Shown here: piece by piece, positions 1 to 8,268 of the stretch | How positions within the stretch are numbered: position 1 is the stretch's first letter | Layout: every line of letters begins with the position of its first letter | Assembly (NCBI RefSeq): GCF_003813775.1 | Contig: NZ_RPDH01000002.1 | Coordinates: 682,001 to 746,000, forward strand | Origin: Chitinophaga lutea | Lineage (GTDB): Bacteria > Bacteroidota > Bacteroidia > Chitinophagales > Chitinophagaceae | Direction of reading: 5' to 3' | Length of the DNA stretch: 64,000 bases | Notes under the pieces: generated by a model | Seen by the model: the letters and a program-made list of their open reading frames with translations, nothing else | Told to the model about the DNA's origin: nothing | Database searches by the model: none | Program-made: the position numbers and the translations under genes

Positions 1-304
1 TTTCTCGAAAGGCGAACTGTACGTGAAAAGCCTGCACATCTCCGAATACTCCCACGGCACCTACGCCAATCATGATCCCCTCCGCGAACGCAAGCTCCTG
101 CTGCAGAAAAAAGAGCTCCGCAAAATGGAGAAAAAGCTCCAGGAAAGAGGGTACACCATCGTGCCGCTGCGTATATTCATCAACGAAAAAGGCCTCGCCA
201 AAATGGAAGTAGGCCTCGGCAAGGGTAAAAAACTGCACGACAAACGCGACAGTATCAAACAGCGCGAAGCCGACCGCGAACTGAGAAGGAATTTCAAATT
301 ATAA
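1..304 (+). CDS. smpB: SsrA-binding protein SmpB, C-terminal part (cut by window start)
   Basis: SmpB binds tmRNA and delivers it to stalled ribosomes for trans-translation in the cytoplasm. The reading frame is open from base 2, so the N-terminus lies before the window. The visible 100 residues contain the beta-barrel segment with HISEY and H-DP-R-RKLLL, and the diagnostic basic tail GKKLHDKR followed by the R-rich stretch that inserts into the decoding site. Family members are about 150 residues, so roughly a third is missing. A strong hairpin with a T-rich tail follows directly. Identification is secure; the true start cannot be seen. Confidence 0.95.
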   Translation, partial: FSKGELYVKSLHISEYSHGTYANHDPLRERKLLLQKKELRKMEKKLQERGYTIVPLRIFINEKGLAKMEVGLGKGKKLHDKRDSIKQREADRELRRNFKL

Positions 305-309
305 GCCCT

Positions 310-345
310 GCAAAGGCGGCCTCCGGCCGCCTTTGCATTTTATTT
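310..345 (+). terminator. Rho-independent terminator after smpB
   Basis: A perfect 11-bp stem GCAAAGGCGGC / GCCGCCTTTGC with a 5-base loop (CTCCG) is followed by a T-rich stretch. It begins 5 bases after the smpB stop codon. Its 3' arm supplies the TTTG that may serve as the -33 element of the next promoter. Confidence 0.85.
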
Positions 346-366
346 ATATTTCTGGCCCTACATTTG
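332..366 (+). promoter_or_regulatory. Bacteroidota-type promoter for the lipoprotein gene at 387
   Basis: TTTG at 332-335 and TACATTTG at 359-366 match the Bacteroidota -33/-7 pattern (TTG, TAnnTTTG) with 23 bases between. The -7 box lies 20 bases before the ATG at 387, which argues against the upstream TTG at 333 as the start. This is pattern recognition only. Confidence 0.55.
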
Positions 367-386
367 CCTGTACCATATTACAATCT

Positions 387-1526
387 ATGAATATGTTCCG
401 ATACCTGCCCCTCCTGCTCATGCTTGTGCTCTTTTCCTGCAAGTCAGGAGAAAAACTCTACAACAAAGGCCGCTATGGCGAAGCCGTGGAAGCTTTCGTG
501 AAGAAACTGCAACGCCGCCCGTCAGACGCCACCGCGCTGCAACTACTCCCACGGGCATACGAAGCCGCCATGGAGTACCACGAGGGCCGGGCCAAACAGG
601 CCCTCGCAAGTAACAACGATCTGAAATGGGAATCCGTGCGGCTCGAATACCGCGCCATGCAGTCGCTCTACAACACCATCCGCAGCTCCCCCGCCGCCCT
701 GGGCGTGGTGAAACCGAAAGACTATTCCGCCGCCATCACCGGCGCCCAGGAAAACGCCTCGGAAGCCCGCTATGCCAGAGGGGTGCAATTGCTCGAAGAA
801 GGCAACAAACAGGCAGCCCGCGCGGCCTTCGAGGAATTCGACGCCGCCCTCCGCCTCACACCGAATTATAAAGACGCCGCCCGGCTCCGCGATCAGGCCT
901 ACCAGATCGGACTGATCAACGTGGTTGTCAGCGAAATAGACGTACGCTCACCCTACTTCCAGTTTTCGGCCGACCAGTTCCGGGACGCCCTCGTCCGCAA
1001 CCTCGAAAACCGCCAGATCAACACCTTCGTGAAGTTTTACGACGAACGCAGGGTGCGCGGCGAACGGGATTTCCGCCCGGACCAGTACATGGAACTCCGG
1101 TTTATGGACTTCATGGTGGGCCAGACGTACGTAGACCGCTACCAGCGCGATGTATCGAAAGTGATTTCCGTACCGGGCAACCAGAAAGACTCCACCGGTA
1201 AAGTCATCATGGTCGACATCACCGTGCGGGCCACCCTCTTCATCACCAAAAAAACGGTCGCCTCCAGCGGCCTGCTCGATTATCGCATCACCGACGTGAA
1301 CGATAGCCGGGTGCTGCGGCAGGACAGGGTGCCGGGCTCCTTCACCTGGCAGAACCAGTACGGCACATTCCGCGGCGACGAACGCGCGCTGAGCGATGCG
1401 GACCGGGCGCTGCTCGGCGGCCGCGACATCCCTCCGCCCCCGCCGCAGGACCTGTTCATGGAGCTTACACGCCCCATTTACGACCGGTTCGCCAGCGACC
1501 TCAGAAGTTTTTACAGCCAGTATTAA
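387..1526 (+). CDS. Lipoprotein with tetratricopeptide-like repeats, function unknown
   Basis: The start at the ATG 387 is chosen because the promoter box lies just upstream and the protein then opens with a lipoprotein signal (MNMFRYLPLLLMLVLFSC, lipobox LFSC). After cleavage it would be an envelope lipoprotein of about 360 residues. TPR-like segments follow: KLYNKGRYGEAVEAF near the N-terminus, and ARGVQLLEEGNKQAARAAFEEF further on with a later copy ending in NYKDAARL. The C-terminal half looks beta-rich and holds a poly-proline stretch (IPPPPPQD). The protein resembles conserved Bacteroidota lipoproteins of unknown role; TPRs suggest protein-protein contacts at the envelope. A separate transcription unit from smpB. 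Confidence 0.7.
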   Translation: MNMFRYLPLLLMLVLFSCKSGEKLYNKGRYGEAVEAFVKKLQRRPSDATALQLLPRAYEAAMEYHEGRAKQALASNNDLKWESVRLEYRAMQSLYNTIRSSPAALGVVKPKDYSAAITGAQENASEARYARGVQLLEEGNKQAARAAFEEFDAALRLTPNYKDAARLRDQAYQIGLINVVVSEIDVRSPYFQFSADQFRDALVRNLENRQINTFVKFYDERRVRGERDFRPDQYMELRFMDFMVGQTYVDRYQRDVSKVISVPGNQKDSTGKVIMVDITVRATLFITKKTVASSGLLDYRITDVNDSRVLRQDRVPGSFTWQNQYGTFRGDERALSDADRALLGGRDIPPPPPQDLFMELTRPIYDRFASDLRSFYSQY

Positions 1527-1564
1527 CATTCCGGCATCCATATTGTTATAATGGAACTAAAACA

Positions 1565-1987
1565 ATGAACATGAAAAAATACCTGGCCTTTTTTACCGCC
1601 CTTGCATTCGCAGCCGCCTGTAATGCCCCCAAACAGGCCGCCAGCAGCAACGAAGCCGACCTGTACAAAACCTGGCGGCTCGTGGAAGTGCAGGGCCAAG
1701 CGGTAGATACCACCAAACTGCAACGCCCCGCCGAATTCACCTTCGACAAAACGGAGCAGCGCATCAGCGGTTCCGCCGGCTGTAACAACATTTTCGGCAA
1801 GTTCACCGTAGCGGCCGACAAACTCACCTTCTCGCCCCTCGCCGCCACCAAAATGGCCTGCCAGGATATGAGCGTGGAATCAAAGTTCCTGTCGATCACA
1901 GACAAGGTGAACAACTGGAAAGTAACGGAAGGATTTCTGGTATTGAGCCAGGACGGCACGGCCCTGGCGAAGTTTATCGCGAAATAG
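1565..1987 (+). CDS. META/HslJ-domain lipoprotein
   Basis: A 140-residue protein with a signal peptide and lipobox-like cysteine at residue 19 (FAAACN), then a META domain (HslJ-like, DUF306). Supporting motifs are TWRLVEVQG, the glycine-rich turn ISGSAGCNNIFGKF and the paired cysteines in AGCNN and MACQDM. META proteins are small beta-rich envelope proteins; HslJ of E. coli is linked to novobiocin resistance, but the molecular role is unclear. Length fits a single META domain. A second ATG two codons on (1571) is an equally possible start. Followed by a clear terminator, so it is monocistronic. Confidence 0.85.
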   Translation: MNMKKYLAFFTALAFAAACNAPKQAASSNEADLYKTWRLVEVQGQAVDTTKLQRPAEFTFDKTEQRISGSAGCNNIFGKFTVAADKLTFSPLAATKMACQDMSVESKFLSITDKVNNWKVTEGFLVLSQDGTALAKFIAK

Positions 1988-2011
1988 GCTCACTCCTCAT
2001 ATGATTCGAAT

Positions 2012-2045
2012 GAAAAAGGTGTAACAATATGTTACACCTTTTTTC
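2012..2045. terminator. Bidirectional terminator between convergent genes
   Basis: AAAAAGGTGTAAC / GTTACACCTTTTT forms a 13-bp stem around AATAT, with T runs on both strands. It can end the META lipoprotein gene on the plus strand and the C39 exporter gene arriving from the minus strand. Confidence 0.85.
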
Positions 2046-2100
2046 TGCCCGTGTAGTCTGAATAAAAGCAGCATCCCCTGTAACTGATGCTGCACGAAGT

Positions 2101-4281
2101 TTATAACGGCATCGCCTGGTGGTGTTGCCAGAGTTTGGAATATACGGCGTTGTTGCCCAGCAGTTCCGGGTGAGTGCCTTCTTCGACGATCAGACCGTCC
2201 TGCAGCACTACGATCTTGTCTGCATGCATCACCGTGCTGAGGCGGTGGGCGATCACGATGATCGTTTTACCATCGTCGCGGAGCTGCTGCATGGTTTCCT
2301 GCACATACTGGTCGGACACGGAGTCGAGCGAGGAAGTAGCCTCGTCGAGAATGAGAATGTCCGGGTTGCGGTACAGTGCCCTCGCGATGGCGATACGCTG
2401 GCGCTGGCCACCGGAGAGGTTTACGCCGTGCTCGCCGAGCAGGGTATTGAATCCTTCCGGCAGTTTTTCGATGAAATGCAGAATGCCGAGCTGTGCGGAG
2501 ATGCGGAGTATTTTCTGCATGTCCGGCTCAAACTCGCCGACCGCGATGTTTTCCAGCACCGTAGCGGCAAACAGGTCGATCTGCTGGGGCACCACGCTCA
2601 CGCGGCGGCGCAGGCTTTCGTGATCGATATACCGGATGTCTACATTCCCGATCTGTATGCTGCCGGCCTGCAACGGGTAAATATTCTGCAGCAGCGCCAT
2701 GAGCGTTGTTTTGCCCGAGCCGCTTTCTCCTACCACGGCCGTAATGCGGCCCTTGGGTATGCGCAGGGTGAAATTCCTGAACACTTCCACGCGTGTGCCG
2801 TAACGGAACGACACGTTGGTGAATTGTATATCCCCCACCTGCTCCGCTTCCAGCTTCACTTTATTGCCGGTTTCCTCCTGTTCGAGGTCCATGATTTCAA
2901 AAAGACGGTCGGCCGCGATGAGCGCGTCCTGCATGCTGCGGTTGGCCCCGATCAGCGACATGGCCGGGCCGGTGAAATAACCGATCAGCGCGTAAAAACT
3001 CAGCAGTTCGCCCGGGCTCAGCTGCCGGTCCATCACAAAATAGGAGCCCGCCCAGAGTAAAATCACCACGAACGCGCTGGTAAAAAAGCTGCCGGCAGTG
3101 CCGATGTAGAGATTGCTGATGGATGCCGAAAAAATGGATTTCAGCAGGCGGATGAAACGGGTCTCGGTTTTCAGGTTGGCGTATTCTTCCAGCCCGAAAC
3201 GTTTGATGGTGGCCACGGAGTTCAGTGATTCCACCAGCTGGCTGCCCAGTTCCGCATTATCCTCCATCAGTTTGCGCTGCATCTTTTTGTTCACCTGGTT
3301 GCTGACCCAGTAAATCAGCGCGTAGATGGGCAATATGCTCAGCACGATCAGCGCGAGTTTCCAGTAATAGGTGAACATCAGGCAGAAAGAAAACAGCACG
3401 ATGAATACGTTCACCACCAGCCCGATGGCCACATCGTTGATGAATATCCGGATCTTGACGGCGTCGTTGATGCGGGAGGTGATCTCCCCTACGCGCATGG
3501 TATCGAAAAACTGCTGCGGCAGGCGCAGGAGATGTTTGTAATACCCGAGTATCAGCTGCGCGTCTATCTGCTGGCCGGTTTTAAGGGCAAACACGCTTTT
3601 CAGCTGGCCGATGAACATCTGTAAAACGAGGATGAGCAGCATGATGATGCCCAGTAGGTTGAGGAGGTTTTTGTTGCCTTCCACCAGTACGTTATCGACG
3701 ATTTTCTGCACATAAATGGAAGTGGAAAGGCCCAGCACGGTATAGATGATCGCGCCGAAAAGCGCCTGCAATACCACGCTCCGGTGCGGGCGCAGCAGGT
3801 ACCAGAAACGCTGCAGGTGGGATACTTTTTCGTTGCCGGCGCGGAATTCATCGCCGGGCATCAGCAGCACCAGCACGTTGGTCCAGATGGATTTGAAGGC
3901 GGCGTGCGTGAGGTGATGGAACTGCCCGTCGGCCGGGTCCATTACCACTACATGCGTTTTGGTCACGCGGTAGATCACCACGAAGTGATGGAGTTTTTCC
4001 TGGATGATGACGTGGGCGATGGCGGGCTTGGGAATGTTGAAAAGCGCTTCGAACGGACCTTTCACGCCTTTGGCCTGGAAACCGATCTTGCCCGCGGCTT
4101 CCACCACGCCCAGCACGTTGGTGCCTTTGCTGTCGGTAGCGGCCAGCTGCCGGATGCGGGCAACAGGCAGCTGCAGGTTGTAATAGGCGGCCACGGATGC
4201 CAGGCAGGCGGCCCCGCAATCGCTGATGTCCCGCTGGCGGATGCGGGCGCTCTTTTTCAATCTGGCGGTGTGAGTGGACAT
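2101..4281 (-). CDS. C39-peptidase-containing ABC exporter (bacteriocin/peptide type)
   Basis: A 726-residue fused exporter that cleaves double-glycine leaders and pumps the peptide across the inner membrane. The N-terminal C39 peptidase has the catalytic triad Cys22 (in RDISDCGAACL), His99 (LHHF) and Asp115 (MDPADG). A six-helix ABC membrane domain spans about 165-445. The nucleotide-binding domain has Walker A GESGSGKTT (about 518-526), signature LSGGQ (622-626), Walker B ILILDEATS and an H-loop in IAHRLS. All catalytic residues are present, so this is not a degenerate C39-like domain. It lies 3 bp downstream of the HlyD-type gene and forms an operon with it. No double-glycine precursor was recognised close by, so the cargo may be encoded elsewhere. 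Confidence 0.93.
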   Translation of the reverse strand: MSTHTARLKKSARIRQRDISDCGAACLASVAAYYNLQLPVARIRQLAATDSKGTNVLGVVEAAGKIGFQAKGVKGPFEALFNIPKPAIAHVIIQEKLHHFVVIYRVTKTHVVVMDPADGQFHHLTHAAFKSIWTNVLVLLMPGDEFRAGNEKVSHLQRFWYLLRPHRSVVLQALFGAIIYTVLGLSTSIYVQKIVDNVLVEGNKNLLNLLGIIMLLILVLQMFIGQLKSVFALKTGQQIDAQLILGYYKHLLRLPQQFFDTMRVGEITSRINDAVKIRIFINDVAIGLVVNVFIVLFSFCLMFTYYWKLALIVLSILPIYALIYWVSNQVNKKMQRKLMEDNAELGSQLVESLNSVATIKRFGLEEYANLKTETRFIRLLKSIFSASISNLYIGTAGSFFTSAFVVILLWAGSYFVMDRQLSPGELLSFYALIGYFTGPAMSLIGANRSMQDALIAADRLFEIMDLEQEETGNKVKLEAEQVGDIQFTNVSFRYGTRVEVFRNFTLRIPKGRITAVVGESGSGKTTLMALLQNIYPLQAGSIQIGNVDIRYIDHESLRRRVSVVPQQIDLFAATVLENIAVGEFEPDMQKILRISAQLGILHFIEKLPEGFNTLLGEHGVNLSGGQRQRIAIARALYRNPDILILDEATSSLDSVSDQYVQETMQQLRDDGKTIIVIAHRLSTVMHADKIVVLQDGLIVEEGTHPELLGNNAVYSKLWQHHQAMPL

Positions 4282-4284
4282 GGT

Positions 4285-5436
4285 TTATTTTTTTCCGGCG
4301 GTATTAGGGTTCATCCAATCGTCTGTTTTATCATAGAGCAGCTGAAAGAGGCTGCGTTTGGTCAGGATAAAGCGGGCCTGCAGCGTCATGCCCTTTTTCA
4401 GCGTGCCTTTCACGCCACCGGCGGTATGCAGTTCCGTCGCATCAAACCGGCATTTCACCTTGAACACCGGCTGGTTCTCCACCAGGGTGAAATCGTTGTC
4501 CACGCTCTGCACCACCCCGTCTACCGTGCCCCATTCGTTATAGTTGAACGCGTCCACCTGGAACTTAACGGGCATGCCTGCACGCAGGTAGCCGATGTCT
4601 TTGGGCGATACGAGGCATTCGGCCACCAGGTTGGAATCCGGCGAAATGATCCCGATCATCTCCCCTACCTGGATGTAGCTGCCGGCGTAACGGCCGCTGA
4701 ACTGCTGCAGGGTGCCGCTCACGGGCGCCTTGATGAGGTTCCATTCCTTCTGTTTTTCCAGCTGGTCGGCGTCTGCCTGGAGGCGGTTGCTTTCGAGGCG
4801 GTAGCGGCTCAGCTCTTCGGCCCATGCGCTGCGCTGCTGCTGTACGGCGAGGCTGTAAGAGGCTTTGGCTTTGTCGTATTCATATTGTTTGTCGCGCAGT
4901 TCTTTTTCGGCAATGACTTTATCGGCGAATAGTTTTTTATACATCTCCAGGTCGCTTTCCAGCTTGCGCATGGTGGCCTGCTGTTCGTTGAGGGTAGACA
5001 CGAAGCGGCTGTATTGCTGCTGGTAAAGAGCCGATTGCAGGCCGCCGCCCCCGCCGCCGGATGCGAGCCGGGCCAGGTCGCTCACATAGGCTTCGCGCTG
5101 CCGAAGCTCGAAGGATGTCTGCATCAGTTTGCTGTTGCTGATATCTTCCTGCAGGCGCATGATGAGCTGGCCTTTTTCCACGTGCTGGCCTTCGGTGGCC
5201 GTCACTTCCGCGATGGTACCGGCCACGAAGCTGCGCAGCTCGTTCTTTTCCGTAACAGGGCGAACGATGCCGGCCGATTTTACCGAAACATCCACTTTAA
5301 TGAAAGGCAGTGCGATGAGGCTGAGCAGCACTGCTACAAGAACCGTTGTGTAGATCACCTGTGTGCGCACCCGCACCCGTGGCAGCCACGTGAATGCAGA
5401 TTGCTCGATGACCTCTACTGGAAATAGCTGAGGCAT
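4285..5436 (-). CDS. HlyD-family membrane fusion protein
   Basis: Periplasmic adaptor of a type I-like exporter, linking the C39 ABC transporter to an outer-membrane channel. It has one transmembrane helix (about 27-47, VIYTTVLVAVLLSLIALPF), then a lipoyl/barrel-sandwich half (SAGIVRP, EGQHVEKGQLI), a long helical hairpin rich in Q, L and E (about 90-230), the second lipoyl half (LIKAPVSGTL) and a beta-barrel region (GMPVKFQVDAF). The ATG at 5436 is preferred over a TTG two codons upstream. No Shine-Dalgarno is seen, normal for this phylum. First gene of a two-gene operon. No TolC partner is present locally. Confidence 0.9.
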   Translation of the reverse strand: MPQLFPVEVIEQSAFTWLPRVRVRTQVIYTTVLVAVLLSLIALPFIKVDVSVKSAGIVRPVTEKNELRSFVAGTIAEVTATEGQHVEKGQLIMRLQEDISNSKLMQTSFELRQREAYVSDLARLASGGGGGGLQSALYQQQYSRFVSTLNEQQATMRKLESDLEMYKKLFADKVIAEKELRDKQYEYDKAKASYSLAVQQQRSAWAEELSRYRLESNRLQADADQLEKQKEWNLIKAPVSGTLQQFSGRYAGSYIQVGEMIGIISPDSNLVAECLVSPKDIGYLRAGMPVKFQVDAFNYNEWGTVDGVVQSVDNDFTLVENQPVFKVKCRFDATELHTAGGVKGTLKKGMTLQARFILTKRSLFQLLYDKTDDWMNPNTAGKK

Positions 5437-5552
5437 GAACAAATTTCAAAAATGAAAAATGATGCTTAACGGTTCAAATGGTTAACAATCAAATTGCTTA
5501 AAGACGTACAGCAATTTACAACTTATTATTCAATAATACCATATGGAATTTT

Positions 5553-6026
5553 TCAGCTACCGGCATTTTGTTCGTAGCCCACATCCTGCAACAGGTGGCC
5601 GCCGTCGGCCGCTTCCGTGGCCAGCTGGTCGCAGCGGTTGTTCTCGGGGTTGGTGGCATGCCCCTTCACCCACTGGAAACGGATGCGGTGACGTTTGAAC
5701 AGGGGAATGAAACGCTCCCACAGGTCGCGGTTCTTTTTGTCTTTGAACCCGGTTTTCACCCAGTTCCACAACCAGCCTTTTTCAACGGAGTTCACCACGT
5801 ACTGGCTGTCTGTATAAATGGTGATGGTAAGCCCTTCTTTGGTCAGCGCCTCGAGCGCAACGATCACGGCCAGCAGCTCCATCCGGTTGTTGGTGGTCAT
5901 GCGGTAGCCCTGCGACAGTTCCTTGCGCACCGGCCCCCATATCAATACCACACCGTAACCGCCTCTTCCGGGATTTCCTCTTGCCGAACCGTCCGTATAA
6001 ATGATCAATTGCTGATTTGCTGCCAA
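5553..6026 (-). CDS. rnhA: Ribonuclease HI
   Basis: Degrades RNA in RNA-DNA hybrids (primer removal, R-loops). All active-site residues of type 1 RNase H are visible: Asp12 in YTDGSARGNPG, Glu50 in NNRMEL, Asp73 in YTDSQY, His123 in KGHA and Asp133 in NRCDQLA. The basic-protrusion region KGWLWNWVKTGFKDKKNRDLW also fits. At 157 residues it matches E. coli RnhA. No in-frame ATG or GTG lies upstream near the conserved N-terminus; the start appears to be TTG at 6026, about 20 bases after a perfect -7 box. Confidence 0.95.
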   Translation of the reverse strand: MAANQQLIIYTDGSARGNPGRGGYGVVLIWGPVRKELSQGYRMTTNNRMELLAVIVALEALTKEGLTITIYTDSQYVVNSVEKGWLWNWVKTGFKDKKNRDLWERFIPLFKRHRIRFQWVKGHATNPENNRCDQLATEAADGGHLLQDVGYEQNAGS

Positions 6027-6046
6027 TGCTGTCGATTTTAAGGCTG

Positions 6047-6054
6047 CAAAAATA
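6047..6054 (-). promoter_or_regulatory. -7 box of the rnhA promoter
   Basis: TATTTTTG on the minus strand is a perfect TAnnTTTG match, ending 20 bases before the TTG start codon. A transcript starting just downstream would have a leader of about 10-15 nt, supporting the TTG start. Confidence 0.55.
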
Positions 6055-6073
6055 AGGGAATAAAGCAGGAAAA

Positions 6074-7711
6074 CTATACCTGTATCACGCCGGTGCGGAA
6101 TACTTCATCCACGGGCGCCTGGTTGGCGGCTTTGAGGCATTCCGCCACGATCTGCCGCGTTTGCACGGGATCGATGATGGCGTCTACCCACAACCGCGCC
6201 GCGGCATAGTAAGGCGTGGTTTGCGCGTTGTATTTGTCGGTGATGTCTTTCAGGAGTTTTGTTTCATCTTCGGGCAAGATGGTTTCGCCTTTCGCCTTCA
6301 GCGACGCGACCTGTATCTGCAACAGGGTTTTGGCGGCCTGCTCGCCGCCCATCACCGCGATCTTCGCATTGGGCCAGGCGAAAATGAAACGCGGGTCGTA
6401 CGCCTTGCCGCACATGGCGTAATTGCCGGCGCCGTAGGAGTTGCCGATGATCACAGTGATTTTGGGCACCACGGAATTGGCGACGGCATTCACCAGTTTG
6501 GCGCCGTCTTTAATGATGCCGGCGTGCTCGCTGCGGCTGCCGACCATAAAACCGGTCACGTCCTGCAAAAACAGCAGGGGTATCTTTTTCTGGTTGCAGT
6601 TCATGATGAAACGGGCGGCCTTGTCCGCACTGTCGTTGTAGATCACGCCGCCCATCTGCATCTCGCCTTTTTTGCTTTTGACGATCTTGCGCTGGTTGGC
6701 CACGATGCCCACGGCCCAGCCTTCGATGCGGGCGTAGCCGCAAAGGATGGTTTTGCCGTAATCGGGTTTGTATTCGTCGAACACGCTGCCGTCCGCAAGG
6801 CGGGCAATAACCTCATGCACGTCGTACGACTTGCTGCCGTCTGCCGGCACGATGCCGTAAAGGTCGTCCGCCGGTTTCAGCGGCGCCACCGGGTCGATAT
6901 GGTCAAAACCCGCATCCGCCGGGCGTCCCAGCCGGGCCACGATGTCCCGGATGCGGTCGAGGCATGCCTGGTCGGTTTTGAATTTATAATCCGCGATACC
7001 GGAAATTTCCGTGTGGGTAACGGCGCCGCCGAGCGTGTCGGCATCCACGTCTTCCCCGATCGCCGCTTTCACCAGGTATGGCCCGGCGAGGAAAATGGAG
7101 CCGTTGCCTTCCACCATCAGCACTTCATCGCTCATGATGGGCAGGTAGGCGCCGCCGGCCACGCAGCTGCCCATTACGGCGGCGATCTGCGTGATGCCCA
7201 TGGCGCTCATGCGGGCGTTGTTCCGGAAAATGCGGCCGAAGTGCTCCTTGTCGGGGAAAATCTCGTCCTGCATCGGCAGGTACACCCCCGCACTGTCTAC
7301 CAGGTAAATCACCGGCAGCCGGTTTTCCATGGCCATTTCCTGCAGGCGCAGGTTCTTTTTCCCTGTGAGCGGGAACCAGGCCCCGGCTTTTACGGTCATA
7401 TCGTTGGCCACGATGATGCACTGGCGGCCGCTTACATAACCAATGCCCGCCACGGTGCCGCCCGCGGGGCAGCCGCCGTGCTCGGTGTACATTTCATAGG
7501 CCGTAAAGGCCCCTATTTCAGTAAAAGTGCTGTTTTTGTCTATCAGGTAACTGATTCTTTCCCGGGCGCTCAGTTTACCCCGCTGCCTGAGTTTTTCCAG
7601 GCTTTTTTTCCCGCCACCCTGCTCGATTACGGCCAACCGCTGCTTCATTGTACTGATCAGCCTGCGCATGGTATCTTCATTTTTGTTAAATTCCAGTTGC
7701 TGTTGCTCCAT
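6074..7711 (-). CDS. Acyl-CoA carboxylase beta (carboxyltransferase) subunit, methylcrotonyl/propionyl-CoA type
   Basis: Transfers carboxyl from carboxybiotin to an acyl-CoA in the cytoplasm. The 545 residues hold the two crotonase-like halves of the carboxyltransferase fold. Motifs include GKLSARERI, YLVDSAGVYLP, FPDKEHFGRIF, GSCVAGGAYLPIMSDE, FLAGPYLVKAAIGED and, in the C-terminal half, LFLQDVTGFMVGSRSEHAGI, GNSYGAGNYAMCGKAYDPRF and FAWPNAKIAVMGGEQAA. The FGRIF and AGVYLPMQDE signatures resemble methylcrotonyl-CoA carboxylase beta (leucine degradation), but substrate choice cannot be fixed by eye. No biotin-carboxylase alpha subunit is adjacent. It appears monocistronic, 48 bp from rnhA. 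Confidence 0.9.
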   Translation of the reverse strand: MEQQQLEFNKNEDTMRRLISTMKQRLAVIEQGGGKKSLEKLRQRGKLSARERISYLIDKNSTFTEIGAFTAYEMYTEHGGCPAGGTVAGIGYVSGRQCIIVANDMTVKAGAWFPLTGKKNLRLQEMAMENRLPVIYLVDSAGVYLPMQDEIFPDKEHFGRIFRNNARMSAMGITQIAAVMGSCVAGGAYLPIMSDEVLMVEGNGSIFLAGPYLVKAAIGEDVDADTLGGAVTHTEISGIADYKFKTDQACLDRIRDIVARLGRPADAGFDHIDPVAPLKPADDLYGIVPADGSKSYDVHEVIARLADGSVFDEYKPDYGKTILCGYARIEGWAVGIVANQRKIVKSKKGEMQMGGVIYNDSADKAARFIMNCNQKKIPLLFLQDVTGFMVGSRSEHAGIIKDGAKLVNAVANSVVPKITVIIGNSYGAGNYAMCGKAYDPRFIFAWPNAKIAVMGGEQAAKTLLQIQVASLKAKGETILPEDETKLLKDITDKYNAQTTPYYAAARLWVDAIIDPVQTRQIVAECLKAANQAPVDEVFRTGVIQV

Positions 7712-7803
7712 AAAGTGGTATTTAATTTGACTAAAAATAAGGGAAAATGGGGGAATGGCCTGCTAATTGTGAAATGAACAACAAGACACTAAACCGATAG
7801 CGC

Positions 7804-8268
7804 ATGTCCACACTCGTTGTTTTATCCGAATCGCTCCAGCACATTTATCATGGTGATCCCTGGCTGGATGTAACCCTTCTCGAACATCTGCAGGAAACGG
7901 ACGCAGAACAGGCCACCCGCCGCGTGGGGGCCTCGCATAACATATGGGAACTGGTGAACCACCTCATTTTCTGGCACCAGAACGTTATCCGCAAGCTGAA
8001 AGGCGAAAAACCGGAGCAGGACGGCGACCTCCCCGACTTCTACATGCCGGAGAACCACGGCGAAAACAACTGGCAGGCCACCCTGCAGCGCCTCGAACAT
8101 TCCATTACGCAAATGGTGGAAACAATTCGTAACTTCCCTGAAGAGAAGCTGTTTACGCCGGTCCCCGAAACGCAACACAACGCCTATTACTATATACAGG
8201 GGATTTTGCAGCATGCAGCCTATCATCTTGGTCAGATCGTGCTGATCAGGAAGCATGTCATTCAATAA
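7804..8268 (+). CDS. DinB/YfiT-superfamily protein (putative metal-dependent)
   Basis: A four-helix-bundle protein of 154 residues. Three histidines typical of the DinB metal site are visible: His53 in NHLIFWH and His137/His141 in LQHAAYHLGQI. Family members include thiol-dependent transferases (bacillithiol-related) and many proteins of unknown role. The next gene starts inside its 3' end (14-bp overlap), so the two are probably co-transcribed and translationally coupled. Confidence 0.85.
   Translation: MSTLVVLSESLQHIYHGDPWLDVTLLEHLQETDAEQATRRVGASHNIWELVNHLIFWHQNVIRKLKGEKPEQDGDLPDFYMPENHGENNWQATLQRLEHSITQMVETIRNFPEEKLFTPVPETQHNAYYYIQGILQHAAYHLGQIVLIRKHVIQ

Noticed and set aside
3784-4932. 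A 382-codon plus-strand ORF opposite the ABC exporter and HlyD genes
   Set aside because: It spans two well-supported genes on the other strand and consists of histidine/glycine/valine-rich shadow sequence.
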